Assembly (NCBI GenBank): GCA_036493755.1
Contig: DASXPG010000089.1
Coordinates: 1-8,967, forward strand
Length of the DNA stretch: 8,967 bases
DNA from: DASXPG01 sp036493755
GTDB taxonomy: Bacteria > Gemmatimonadota > Gemmatimonadetes > Gemmatimonadales > JACORV01
Direction of reading: 5' to 3'
Below, one piece after another: positions 1-6,732 of this stretch. Below the pieces are notes generated by a model that did not search any database, was not told the DNA's origin, and worked only from the letters and a program-made list of their open reading frames with translations. Position 1 is the stretch's first letter. Every line of letters begins with the position of its first letter. The translations under genes and the position numbers were made by a program.

Positions 1-654
1 GCCACCCCGTCCTTCGATGGCTTCGACCGCGGCGCGCTGCCTGGGCGACCGCGCGAAAAGCAGATCCCGTTCCGCCAATCCAGGAACCGTATCTGTCAGC
101 GTAAAGAGTCGTTCGGTTTTTTCGGGATCCCTGGTGCGCGGCGGAAGAGTAACGAGCTCGACGACGCCATCACCCGCGAGGCGATGGATCAGCCTTATTC
201 CCGCCGCGCCGCCCACGCGCCGGATATCGGCGATGCGCACGCCGCTGGCGCCGCGGGTTCCACCGAGCAGATCGAGCACCGGCGACGCCGCGCCGGCGCT
301 GCCGGGCAAGTCGCCGATGCGGCGCACCACAGGGATGCTCTCGGAAAAGAGTGCGGCAGGGAGCATCGCGCGCAGCACCAAGCCGGGACTCGCGGCATAC
401 CATGAGCCAGTCCACTCGGCCAGCTGGAGGAGTGACGAATCGAGAAGCGGCGCCGCGTCGGGCGCGGCGAGAACCGGCCGCGCCTTGGCCTTGGGCGCCG
501 GACGACCTGTGGCCGTAACGATGCCGACCATCTCCTTCTCACGCACCGGCACGACGACGCGAGCGCCGGGAACGGCGCGCGCCTCGAGATCGTCGGGAAC
601 CGAGTAAGTGAGCGGAGTGGGAAGCGGGAGTGGTAAAGCGACGTCGATGAACAT
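1..654 (-). CDS. priA: Primosomal protein N' (PriA), N-terminal part, runs off left edge
   Basis: PriA is the 3'-to-5' DNA helicase that recognises stalled replication forks and reloads the replisome. The visible 218 residues read openly to the window edge. Residues 1-104 match the 3'-DNA-binding domain: the N-terminal VALPLPLPTPLTYSVP (5-20) parallels the E. coli start (VALPVPLPRTFDYLLP), followed by a GARVVVPV strand (30-37), a GIV strand (44-46), and WTGSWYAASPGLVLRAMLPA (81-100), the usual W..(Y)Y..P.G.VL....P element. Residues about 110-190 fit the variable winged-helix linker, and SPRQRAAVEAI (203-213) looks like the entry to the helicase domain, whose Walker motifs lie outside the window. 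ATG at 654 is the only sensible start; it lies three bases after the epimerase stop, so translation is probably coupled. The fragment has no visible defect. Family assignment is firm; helicase integrity cannot be judged. Confidence 0.9.
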   Translation of the reverse strand, partial: MFIDVALPLPLPTPLTYSVPDDLEARAVPGARVVVPVREKEMVGIVTATGRPAPKAKARPVLAAPDAAPLLDSSLLQLAEWTGSWYAASPGLVLRAMLPAALFSESIPVVRRIGDLPGSAGAASPVLDLLGGTRGASGVRIADIRRVGGAAGIRLIHRLAGDGVVELVTLPPRTRDPEKTERLFTLTDTVPGLAERDLLFARSPRQRAAVEAIEGRGG

Positions 655-657
655 CGT

Positions 658-1683
658 TTACCGCCGCTTCTCAACTCCAAGTCCAGGCTTGGTCGGCAGC
701 GTAATCTTTCCGGCATCGATCGTCGCGCCGGTGTACGGATCGCTCTTGAGAAGCGCCGCGCCGTCGAGATCCACCACGTCGAGGAGCGGCGTGAAATGCG
801 CCGCGGCGGTGATGCCGATCGACGTCTCGATCATGCAGCCCACCATCACTATCATGTGATGGGCCCGCGCGACCGCGATCATCTTCAGCGCCTCGCGCAG
901 CGATCCACACTTGGCCAGCTTGATGTTGATGCCGTCGACCGCATCCACCAGCCGCGGAATGTCGGCGGCGGTGCGGCACGATTCATCGGCGACAATCGGC
1001 ATCGAGCTGGCGCGGCGTACCCGCGCCAATCCTTCGAGATCGTCGGGCGGAAGGGGCTGCTCGATCAGTTCGACGCCGAATTCCTGGAGCATCGGCAGCG
1101 CGGCGATCGCCTGCGTTGCTGTCCAGCCGCAGTTGGCGTCCACCCGCACCGGCTTGTCGGTGACGTCGCGGACCGCCTGCAGAATGGCGCGGTCGTCCTT
1201 TGTCCCGACCTTGATTTTAAGGATTGGCCAGGCGCTCGCTTCCTGCACCTTCTTCCGGATCGTCGCGGCCGAATCGATGCCGATGGTGAACGAAGAAACC
1301 GGCGCCTTCGACGGGTCGAGGCCCCAGAGCTTCCAGACCGGCACGCCGAGCCGCTTGCCGACCAGATCGTGCAGGGCAGCGGAGATCGCGGCCTTGGCGG
1401 CGGCGTTGTGCTTTATGTTCTGGTACATCCGCGCGTCGATGCCTTCGAGATCGAAGGGATCCATCTCGGCGATGATCGGGGCGAGCCGTTGCAGCGCGAC
1501 CACAACGGTGTCGGCGGTCTCACCATAGTAGGAAGAGGGATTCGCCTCGCCCCACCCTTCCGCGCCGTCACCATCGACCACCCGCACCACGACCGCCCGA
1601 TAGGTGCTCTGCGTCCCCCGCGCGATCCCGAAGGGATGCGCGGTTTCGAGCTCCAGGATTTCATGCGACAGCTTGAGCGCCAT
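658..1683 (-). CDS. Dipeptide epimerase (L-Ala-D/L-Glu epimerase type), enolase superfamily
   Basis: Predicted cytoplasmic, Mg-dependent epimerase acting on L-Ala-D-Glu or related dipeptides, typically in murein peptide recycling. The 341 residues are close to the usual family length. The muconate-lactonising subgroup hallmarks are in order: capping domain 1-120, then the barrel with KIK at 156-158 (second Lys is the expected acid/base), metal ligands D182 (VDAN), E208 (IEQ) and D233 (ADES), and the opposite catalytic Lys in NIKLAK (K255, less likely K258). DLD at 305-307 matches the DxD motif that binds the dipeptide amino group in Ala-Glu epimerases; this separates it from muconate cycloisomerase and succinylbenzoate synthase. 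ATG at 1683 is preceded by GGAG eight bases away, and an in-frame stop sits directly before it, so no longer ATG form exists. It lies 42 bases after the deacetylase gene and 3 bases before priA. The exact dipeptide substrate is not determined by sequence alone. Confidence 0.88.
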   Translation of the reverse strand: MALKLSHEILELETAHPFGIARGTQSTYRAVVVRVVDGDGAEGWGEANPSSYYGETADTVVVALQRLAPIIAEMDPFDLEGIDARMYQNIKHNAAAKAAISAALHDLVGKRLGVPVWKLWGLDPSKAPVSSFTIGIDSAATIRKKVQEASAWPILKIKVGTKDDRAILQAVRDVTDKPVRVDANCGWTATQAIAALPMLQEFGVELIEQPLPPDDLEGLARVRRASSMPIVADESCRTAADIPRLVDAVDGINIKLAKCGSLREALKMIAVARAHHMIVMVGCMIETSIGITAAAHFTPLLDVVDLDGAALLKSDPYTGATIDAGKITLPTKPGLGVEKRR

Positions 1684-1725
1684 TCAGCGTGCTCCGAAGT
1701 TCGCGAGGTCAGCGGCCAACATAGC

Positions 1726-2664
1726 TCAGGCGCCCGCTCCGGCAAGCGCCAGCACATGCGCCGACGCCCCCGCGGCGATGCGCGCCGGATCGTATCCACC
1801 TTCGAGCGCCGAGCAGATCCCGGCGCCGGCTGCGCGCGACGCGATCTGGTGCGTGATAGTCGCGAGGTCTTCGGGCTCCAGCGTGAATCCGCCCAGCGGA
1901 TCGCCCTTCATGCAGTCGAATCCGGCGGAGTGAATCACGAGCGACGGCGCCCAGCCATCGACGGCGTCGCCCACGGCGGCCATCAGATCGGCGACGTAGC
2001 GGTCGGCGGGAAGCCCCGGCGGGCGCGGCACGTGAAAGAGATTGCCGCTGCCGGTGTCTTCGGCCAGGCCCGTCCCGGGATACCAGGGCCACTGGTGCAT
2101 TGACACGTAGCGGATGCGCGGCTCCTGGCGCACGCAGTCGGCGGTGCCGTTGCCGTGGTGCACGTCCCAGTCGATGATCAGCACCCGCTCGGCGCCCAAC
2201 CGCTGGATCGCGGCGAACGCGGCGATCGCCACGTTGCTGAGCAGGCAGAAGCCCATCGCGCGCGACGGTGTGGCGTGATGACCGGGTGGGCGCGTCATGC
2301 AGAACGACGGCCCGCCGCCGCCCAGCGCCTGCTCCGCCGCGAGCACCACGGCGCCGGCGGCGCGCCGCGCCGCGTCGAGCGAGCCTGGTCCCAGGTGCGT
2401 ATCCGGGTCGAGCCAGCCGCCGCCGAGATCGTCGAGCCCGACCAGCCGCGCCAGATGGGATTCGGTGTGCGTGCGCAGGATGTCGTCATCCCGCGCCAAT
2501 GGGGCTTCGACCCACTCGCCGAGTCCGGCGCCGACCACGTCACGCTCCAGCCGCTCCCGGATCGCTTCGATCCGGCGCGGAGACTCGGGGTGATCAGGTC
2601 CATTGTCGTGGAGCAGGCAATCGGGATGGGTGATCAAGCCGACCACGCGCGTGGCGGACGGCAT
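1726..2664 (-). CDS. Histone-deacetylase-family Zn-dependent deacylase
   Basis: Arginase/deacetylase-fold enzyme that removes acetyl or related acyl groups from lysines, polyamines or small amides; in bacteria such proteins are often called acetoin-utilisation or acetylpolyamine deacetylases. The 312 residues contain the full active-site set: HPESPRRI near 25, RPPGHHA (125-131) with the tandem His pair H129/H130, DWDVHHGNGT (165-174) giving zinc ligands D167 and H169, SMHQWPWYPGTG (188-199), SAGFD (246-250) with zinc ligand D250, and EGGYD (288-292) with the transition-state Tyr Y291. No signal peptide is seen. The start ATG shares its A with the stop of the preceding membrane-protein gene (TGATG) and has no clear Shine-Dalgarno sequence, so it is probably translated by re-initiation. 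No acetoin or polyamine gene is nearby, so I give no specific substrate. Catalytic competence looks intact. Confidence 0.92.
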   Translation of the reverse strand: MPSATRVVGLITHPDCLLHDNGPDHPESPRRIEAIRERLERDVVGAGLGEWVEAPLARDDDILRTHTESHLARLVGLDDLGGGWLDPDTHLGPGSLDAARRAAGAVVLAAEQALGGGGPSFCMTRPPGHHATPSRAMGFCLLSNVAIAAFAAIQRLGAERVLIIDWDVHHGNGTADCVRQEPRIRYVSMHQWPWYPGTGLAEDTGSGNLFHVPRPPGLPADRYVADLMAAVGDAVDGWAPSLVIHSAGFDCMKGDPLGGFTLEPEDLATITHQIASRAAGAGICSALEGGYDPARIAAGASAHVLALAGAGA

Positions 2665-2960
2665 CAGTTGCGCCAGCGACTCTGCGCGTCGGAGGCGCTC
2701 CGGCGGAGTCCCTCGAGGTCCTCGCGCAGCGCGCGCCGCGCCACAGCCACTTCATCGAGGAGCCGGATCCAGCGGAAGTAGGCGATGACCACGCCCGCGG
2801 CGACGACCAGGAGCATCACGCCGACGACGACCAATCCGGTCCGGCCGGAGAGCTGGCCGAGCCAGACCGCGGCCCCGCCATCGACGAGAAAGAGAATGAA
2901 CCCGACGATCATCGCGGTGCGAACCAGCCGCCGGCGATTCAGCGGAATGCTTCCCTTCAC
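2664..2960 (-). CDS. Small two-helix membrane protein of unknown function
   Basis: I do not recognise this 98-residue protein. It has a basic N-terminus (RRRLVR, 9-14), two clear hydrophobic segments at about 15-36 and 42-62 separated by a short GQLSGRTG turn, and then a charged amphipathic helix (64-88, many Arg/Glu/Leu) that could form a coiled coil on the cytoplasmic face. By the positive-inside rule both ends should be cytoplasmic, a hairpin in the membrane. The start is GTG, overlapping the stop of the preceding beta-grasp gene by four bases (GTGA). Its own stop overlaps the deacetylase start by one base. This tight packing favours a real, coupled gene and a functional link to the two small proteins before it. 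It could be a membrane anchor or a small structural protein; nothing in the sequence decides this. Confidence 0.75.
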   Translation of the reverse strand: MKGSIPLNRRRLVRTAMIVGFILFLVDGGAAVWLGQLSGRTGLVVVGVMLLVVAAGVVIAYFRWIRLLDEVAVARRALREDLEGLRRSASDAQSRWRN

Positions 2961-3229
2961 CGCACCGCGCGCCGGCGCTTGGAAAGAATGATGAAGGCCG
3001 AGCCGTCCTTCACGCCCAGCGCGCCCATGGTACGCGACTCGTCGCGCACCGCGGCGCCGCCGAACTTCACCTCGTAATTCGCGAACCGGTCGGTGGCGAT
3101 GCGACTCAACGTCAGCGCCTTCGCCTTGATTCCAGCCACCGTCTGATCGGCGGCGGCGTCAAATGCGAAGGTCTCCCAGTTATCGGCGACCGTCACCTTC
3201 ACCGGCATCGCCATCGGCGCGGCGCTCAC
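2957..3229 (-). CDS. Small ubiquitin-like (beta-grasp) protein
   Basis: A 90-residue soluble protein whose strand/helix order resembles ubiquitin. A first strand VKVTV (10-14) and second strand ETFAFD (19-24) are followed by the helix TVAGIKAKAL (30-39), which parallels ubiquitin's TIENVKAKI. Then come YEVKFGG (52-58), matching the RLIFAG strand, and RDESRTMGALGVKDGSAFII (62-81), paralleling the EDGRTLSDYNI.KESTLHLVL end. After the last strand the chain ends SKRRRAVR, so the Gly-Gly tail needed for conjugation is absent. Bacterial beta-grasp proteins of this size include YukD/EsaB-like components of type VII secretion and many of unknown role; no secretion gene is visible here. The GTG start overlaps the upstream stop (GTGA), with GGGG a few bases ahead; internal ATGs at codons 6 and 8 are alternatives. 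The fold assignment is by eye. Function is unknown. Confidence 0.72.
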   Translation of the reverse strand: MSAAPMAMPVKVTVADNWETFAFDAAADQTVAGIKAKALTLSRIATDRFANYEVKFGGAAVRDESRTMGALGVKDGSAFIILSKRRRAVR

Positions 3230-3507
3230 GACACCCCGACGGCCGTCATCGGCGCCGGCGGCAGCGTGGTGAAGAAGCGGTTGATCTGCTGGCCGAAGAG
3301 CATCGTCGAGCCGCGCACCGATGAGCCACCCGGCGCGGCGATCGCGGCGAAGACGATTTCCTCACCCCCCTGGCCGCGCAGGACCAGCAGCCCCGGGCCT
3401 TCGCGCTCGACAAAGGCGGCCTGGGCGGGAATCCGCCGGGTGAAAAAGGCTTTGGCGCGGGTGACGACTTCGTCAGGCGAGAGGGCAACCGTTCGTTCGA
3501 ATGTCAT
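3226..3507 (-). CDS. Conserved-looking small protein of unknown function
   Basis: I do not recognise this 93-residue protein. Its pattern is alpha/beta: a strand FERTVAL (3-9), a helix over SPDEVVTRAKAFFTRRI (10-26), then strands AAFVERE, LLVLRGQ and EEIVFAAIA, and a segment SSVRGSTMLFGQQINRFF ending in LPPAP. The order strand-helix-several strands with a final F...LP resembles small SRPBCC-like or sterol-carrier-like hypothetical proteins, but I cannot assign a family. No signal peptide or membrane segment is present, so it should be cytoplasmic. ATG at 3507 follows the peptidase stop by 13 bases, with no strong ribosome-binding sequence. The stop overlaps the start of the beta-grasp gene by four bases (GTGA). 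The coupling implies the two are made in matched amounts and may act together. Confidence 0.72.
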   Translation of the reverse strand: MTFERTVALSPDEVVTRAKAFFTRRIPAQAAFVEREGPGLLVLRGQGGEEIVFAAIAAPGGSSVRGSTMLFGQQINRFFTTLPPAPMTAVGVS

Positions 3508-3520
3508 GGCGGAAAACTAG

Positions 3521-4972
3521 TTACTTCAGCGCTTCCTCGCACTGCCGGATCAGCGGCGTGAAATCGAGCGACACACCGATCTGGCGTGCGACGCCGGTAG
3601 CGTCCTCGCGCTGGCCCTGGACGAGCAGATCGAGGACCGCGGGGCCGCAGCGCGGATTGCGGAACCAGTCCACGTCGAAGCGCTCGATGAGCTGGCCGCG
3701 CAGCGCCGCTTCGAGGAGCCAGGCGCGGAGATAGCGCGCCGAGTAGAAGCCATCGTCGAGATCGCTGAGGGCGTCGTCTTCCGAATACCGGAAGCCGGTG
3801 GCCTCGGTCAGCAGCTCGGCATAGTGCGGCGCGGCGGCGGCGAACGACGGCGCCGCGTGCAGTCCGATTTCGTATTCCAGCTTGGCTGCATAACGACGAA
3901 GAATGGCGAGGAGGGCGAAGCCCTGGGCGCGGGTGAAGGCCCGCAACGGCTCGCCGCTCATCGCGGCGTACCGGCGGAGCCAGGCCGGCGCCATGGTCTG
4001 GTGCTCGAAGAGCATCGCATAGCTCTCGGTCACCGAGTTGTCGCCCAGCCAGCGTTGCTCGAAGCGCAGATCGCGCGACGCATTGGCGAAATGGAGCGCG
4101 TGGCCCAGCTCGTGCCAGAAGGCCCGGTAGTCCACGTAGCCGCCGTGGGGCCTGGTGACCAGATAGACCTCTTCTGGCACACGGACCGGCGCGCAAAAAG
4201 CCCGCGCCCGTTTCCGCTCCCGCTCCGCGGTGTCACAGGTGATTCGGCCGCCGGCGGTGGCGTCGATACCCATCTCGCCCACCTGACCGCGCGCCGTCTC
4301 GATCAACGCCTCGCCGGGGAAAAATTCGTCGTAGGCGGCGCCGCGAAACAGAAACGCGCCATCGGTGCGATCGGCCGAGCCGGGCGTGAGGCCGAGCTCG
4401 CGCTTCAGCTCGTCCTTCAGCGTGTCATGGTAGAGATCGCGGGTGCGGTCCAGAAATGCGCGGCACAGCCCGGCCAGCCCGGCGAGGTCTATCCCGGACA
4501 GGCGGGCGCGTGCGGCGACGACGGGTAACCCGAGCAGCTCGCCGAGCAGGTCGCGCTCCCGTCCCAGCTTTTCGGTGCGCATGGCGGAGGGCTCGCGATT
4601 GACGGCGCGGCGGGCCGTGTCGATGGCGAGACGCCGCTCCCGCCGCGGCTCATTGGCGATGGCGATCGCCGCCTGCTGGTAGGGAAGCCGTTCGCCGTTT
4701 TCGAGGGTGATGACCGCGGATGATTCCCAGGCCTGGAGGCGATCGTCGAGGGCGGCGGTGGCGCGGCCGATGCGATTGTCGGCGGTCCACTCTTCGAGCG
4801 CGCGGATGCCTTTCGCCGCATCCCACGCCTCGGCGGAGGCACAGTCGGCGAACTCCTCGAAGATGCGCTCGAAATGGGTTTCGGCGATGAAACCGGCGCC
4901 CGCCTGGTACGCCTCGCGCGAGAGCGCCTCGGTCATGCGCTCGCCGCGGGCGCGAAGTTCGTCCGGACTCAC
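3521..4972 (-). CDS. M3-type zinc metallopeptidase (oligopeptidase)
   Basis: Predicted cytoplasmic metallo-oligopeptidase of the M3 (thimet oligopeptidase/oligoendopeptidase F) clan, which degrades short peptides. The zinc site is clear: HELGH at 287-291 with catalytic E288, and the third ligand E316 in VTESYAM, exactly 25 residues after the second His, the same spacing as in thimet oligopeptidase. Further on, GFYSARYLRAW (408-418) with Y410 and Y414 resembles the C-terminal substrate-binding tyrosines of M3 enzymes. The N-terminal half is helical and charged, as in the family. At 483 residues it is clearly shorter than the usual 600-700, apparently lacking part of the N-terminal region. M32 carboxypeptidases are the main alternative. 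The GTG start overlaps the glyS stop by four bases (GTGA), with GGAG about 11 bases ahead. No export signal is seen. Confidence 0.85.
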   Translation of the reverse strand: MSPDELRARGERMTEALSREAYQAGAGFIAETHFERIFEEFADCASAEAWDAAKGIRALEEWTADNRIGRATAALDDRLQAWESSAVITLENGERLPYQQAAIAIANEPRRERRLAIDTARRAVNREPSAMRTEKLGRERDLLGELLGLPVVAARARLSGIDLAGLAGLCRAFLDRTRDLYHDTLKDELKRELGLTPGSADRTDGAFLFRGAAYDEFFPGEALIETARGQVGEMGIDATAGGRITCDTAERERKRARAFCAPVRVPEEVYLVTRPHGGYVDYRAFWHELGHALHFANASRDLRFEQRWLGDNSVTESYAMLFEHQTMAPAWLRRYAAMSGEPLRAFTRAQGFALLAILRRYAAKLEYEIGLHAAPSFAAAAPHYAELLTEATGFRYSEDDALSDLDDGFYSARYLRAWLLEAALRGQLIERFDVDWFRNPRCGPAVLDLLVQGQREDATGVARQIGVSLDFTPLIRQCEEALK

Positions 4973-6300
4973 CCCCGCGTCTGCTCCGTCAGCCAGGCGG
5001 TGATCTTCGACGCGTCGATGCGCTCCTGCCGCATCGAGTCGCGGTGGCGCACGGTGACGGTCTGGTCGTCCTTGGTCTGCCCGTCGATGGTGAAGCAGAA
5101 GGGTGTCCCCGCCTCATCCTGCCGGCGGTAACGCCGGCCCACCGCGCCGCCGTCGTCGTAGAAAACCGAGAACGTTCCCTTGAGGTCGTGGTAGATCCGG
5201 TCGGCGATTTCGGGCAGGCCGTCTTTCTTCACCAGCGGCAGCACCGCCGCCTTGATCGGCGCGATGGCCGGAAGGAAGCGCAGTACCACGCGCGCTTCCC
5301 CCTCGACCATCTCTTCGTCGTAGGCATTGCAGAGTACCGCCAGGGTACAGCGGTCGGCGCCCACCGAGGTCTCGACCACGTAGGGAATCCAGCGCTCGTT
5401 CTTTTCCTGGTCGAAGTACTCGAGCTTCTTCCCCGAATACTCCATGTGGCGCTTGAGGTCGTAGTCGGTACGGTTGTGTATCCCCTCGAATTCGTGCCAG
5501 CCGAAGGGGAACTCGAATTCGATGTCGAAGGCCTTCCGGGCATAATGCGCCAGCTCGTCGGGCCCGTGCTCGTGCCAGCGCAGCTTCGCCGGCTGGATGC
5601 CCAACGTGAGCTGCCAGTTCCAGCGGATCTCGCGCCAGCGCTCGAACCATTCGTCCTCGGTGCCGGGCTTGACGAAGAACTGCATCTCCATCTGCTCGAA
5701 TTCGCGGGTTCGGAAAATGAAATTCCCCGGCGTGATTTCGTTGCGGAAAGCCTTGCCGATCTGCGCGATGCCGAAGGGAATCTTCTGCCGCGAGCCCTGG
5801 AGCACGTTGAGATAATTGACGTAGATCCCCTGCGCCGTCTCGGGGCGCAGGTACACCACCGATGCCGAGTCCTCGACCGGCCCCATGAACGTCTTGAACA
5901 TGAGGTTGAACTGGCGCGGCTCGGTGAGATCGCAGGTGCTGTGCTCGCCGGGATGCTTCGACGGCTTCTGCGGACACTGGGCATCGCCCAGGTGGTCGGC
6001 GCGGAACCGCGCCTTGCAGATGCGGCAATCCACCATCGGATCGGAGAAGGTGGCGACGTGGCCGGAGGCTTCCCAGACCCTGGGGTGCATCAGGATACCG
6101 GCGTCGATCCCTTCGATGTCGTCGCGCGCGTGCACCATGGCGCGCCACCAGCGGTCCTTGATGTTGCGCTTCAGCTCGACGCCTAACGGTCCGTAGTCCC
6201 AGACCGAGCCCAGGCCGCCGTAGAGCTCCGAGGACTGGAAGACGAAGCCGCGCCGCTTGCACAGCGACACCAGCTTCTCCATGCGATCCGATTCTGCCAT
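4969..6300 (-). CDS. glyS: Glycyl-tRNA synthetase, single-chain alpha2 type
   Basis: Class II aminoacyl-tRNA synthetase that charges tRNA-Gly with glycine. It is the homodimeric form, not the two-subunit GlyQ/GlyS form. The 443 residues contain the N-terminal KRRGFVFQSSELYGGLGSVW block (15-34), DYGPLG (35-40) and the motif-1 region around 44-75. A cysteine-bearing insertion follows (C92, C95, C109, C123). Then come LRPETAQGIY (151-160), motif 2 FRNE (185-188) with the RTREFEQMEM strand (197-206), and motif 3 around GADR (314-317). The C-terminal anticodon-binding domain begins at about 335 and carries GRRYRRQDEAGTP (388-400). ATG at 6300 is chosen because GGAG lies a few bases upstream and the family begins just before the KRRGF block; a 29-residue upstream extension is open but low in complexity. 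It is the first gene of the minus-strand operon and its stop overlaps the peptidase start. Confidence 0.96.
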   Translation of the reverse strand: MAESDRMEKLVSLCKRRGFVFQSSELYGGLGSVWDYGPLGVELKRNIKDRWWRAMVHARDDIEGIDAGILMHPRVWEASGHVATFSDPMVDCRICKARFRADHLGDAQCPQKPSKHPGEHSTCDLTEPRQFNLMFKTFMGPVEDSASVVYLRPETAQGIYVNYLNVLQGSRQKIPFGIAQIGKAFRNEITPGNFIFRTREFEQMEMQFFVKPGTEDEWFERWREIRWNWQLTLGIQPAKLRWHEHGPDELAHYARKAFDIEFEFPFGWHEFEGIHNRTDYDLKRHMEYSGKKLEYFDQEKNERWIPYVVETSVGADRCTLAVLCNAYDEEMVEGEARVVLRFLPAIAPIKAAVLPLVKKDGLPEIADRIYHDLKGTFSVFYDDGGAVGRRYRRQDEAGTPFCFTIDGQTKDDQTVTVRHRDSMRQERIDASKITAWLTEQTRG

Positions 6301-6385
6301 TGGCTCCGACGGGCGAGAGTTGAGGGCGCGCAAGTTAATAAGACGACAGGGGAGAGGGGATGGGGGACCCGAGGACGGAAGCATC
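6301..6385. promoter_or_regulatory. Divergent intergenic spacer, probable promoters for both blocks
   Basis: This is the only non-coding stretch between the two divergent operons, so promoters for both should lie here or just inside the flanking genes. It contains one AT-rich island (6332-6341, around TTAATA/TATTAA) in otherwise GC-rich DNA, which could serve as a -10 element, best read toward glyS. I could not find a convincing -35 partner at normal spacing on either strand, so no specific promoter is claimed. The purine-rich stretch at 6350-6366 is half of an inverted repeat described separately. Confidence 0.4.
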
Positions 6386-6403
6386 ATGGCTTGCCATCCC
6401 CTC
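6354..6403 (+). repeat. Ten-base inverted repeat enclosing a candidate start and RBS
   Basis: GAGGGGATGG at 6354-6363 is the exact reverse complement of CCATCCCCTC at 6394-6403. The 30-base loop holds the GGAAG ribosome-binding candidate (6377-6381) and the ATG at 6386. A smaller hairpin ATGGC-TT-GCCAT (6386-6397) also covers that ATG. In RNA this could hide the start codon, or it could act as a 5' leader structure if the true start is the ATG at 6428. The pairing is seen in the sequence; the regulatory role is inference. Confidence 0.35.
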
Positions 6404-6703
6404 GGCTCTATCCCCTATTTTCTCCTCATGGATGGCGCGACCACCCGGGCTCCCGCAGCGCGCCGCGACGTGCTGCTGCGCCGCGTCGGCAGTGAATGGG
6501 TGCTCTTCGACGCCAGGCATGATCGTGCCCACGTCCTCAACCATACCGCGGCCATCGTCTGGACCTGGTGCGATGGCAGCCATGACATCGACGCCATAGC
6601 CGCAGCCATCGCCGCCGAGCTGAAAGACCTCACCGCCGACGCCATCCGCGCCGACATCGAACAGGTGCTCCGCCGCTTCGCGAAGGAAGGCCTGCTCCAA
6701 TAG
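6386..6703 (+). CDS. PqqD-like peptide-binding protein (RRE-type), HPr-kinase-associated
   Basis: A 105-residue PqqD-family protein. Such winged-helix RiPP recognition elements bind a peptide partner and present it to modifying enzymes. The signature is RRDVLLRRVGSEWVLFDA (28-45) giving the beta hairpin, RAHVLNHTAAIVWTWCDG (50-67) with the conserved LN.TA..VW core, and helices in DIDAIAAAIAAEL and ADIEQVLRRFAKEGLL at the end. PqqD-like genes directly before an HPr-kinase-like gene are a recurring pairing (the type annotated as HPr-rel-A systems), which matches the next gene. ATG at 6386 has GGAAG four bases upstream. ATG at 6428 would give a 91-residue protein closer to family length but has no ribosome-binding sequence; the extra 14 residues are hydrophobic and atypical, so the start is uncertain. 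No PQQ biosynthesis genes are visible, so a role in PQQ is unlikely. Confidence 0.8.
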   Translation: MACHPLGSIPYFLLMDGATTRAPAARRDVLLRRVGSEWVLFDARHDRAHVLNHTAAIVWTWCDGSHDIDAIAAAIAAELKDLTADAIRADIEQVLRRFAKEGLLQ

Positions 6704-6732
6704 TCGCCCGATGCGTAGCCATCGGCGGCACC

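Noticed and set aside
796..2103. 435-codon open frame on the plus strand opposite the epimerase and deacetylase genes
   Set aside because: It is antisense to two genes with complete catalytic motifs. Its translation is Arg/His/Gly-rich low-complexity text with no recognisable domain, as expected of a shadow frame in GC-rich DNA.
2957..3229. A ubiquitin-conjugation or prokaryotic-ubiquitin-like system
   Set aside because: No activating enzyme, conjugating enzyme, JAB-type peptidase or Pup-type ligase is in the window, and the protein lacks a diglycine end. Only the fold resemblance is kept.
5044..6186. 380-codon open frame on the plus strand opposite glyS
   Set aside because: Antisense to an unambiguous glycyl-tRNA synthetase; it has no motif of its own.
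5114..6262. 382-codon minus-strand frame overlapping glyS in another phase
   Set aside because: Same strand, different phase; it is Arg/Ala-rich with no domain, and the glyS frame carries motifs 2 and 3.
6257..6385. Extension of the PqqD-like gene upstream to ATG 6257
   Set aside because: It would run antisense into the start of glyS and adds 43 residues with no family match.
6301..6387. N-terminal extension of glyS by 29 residues
   Set aside because: The extension is Pro/Ser-rich and unlike the family. ATG 6300 has a good GGAG ribosome-binding sequence and gives the expected N-terminus.
6391..6420. A terminator at the repeat and T-rich stretch before 6428
   Set aside because: The following T run is short and lies inside or at the front of the PqqD-like coding region, with no upstream plus-strand gene to terminate.
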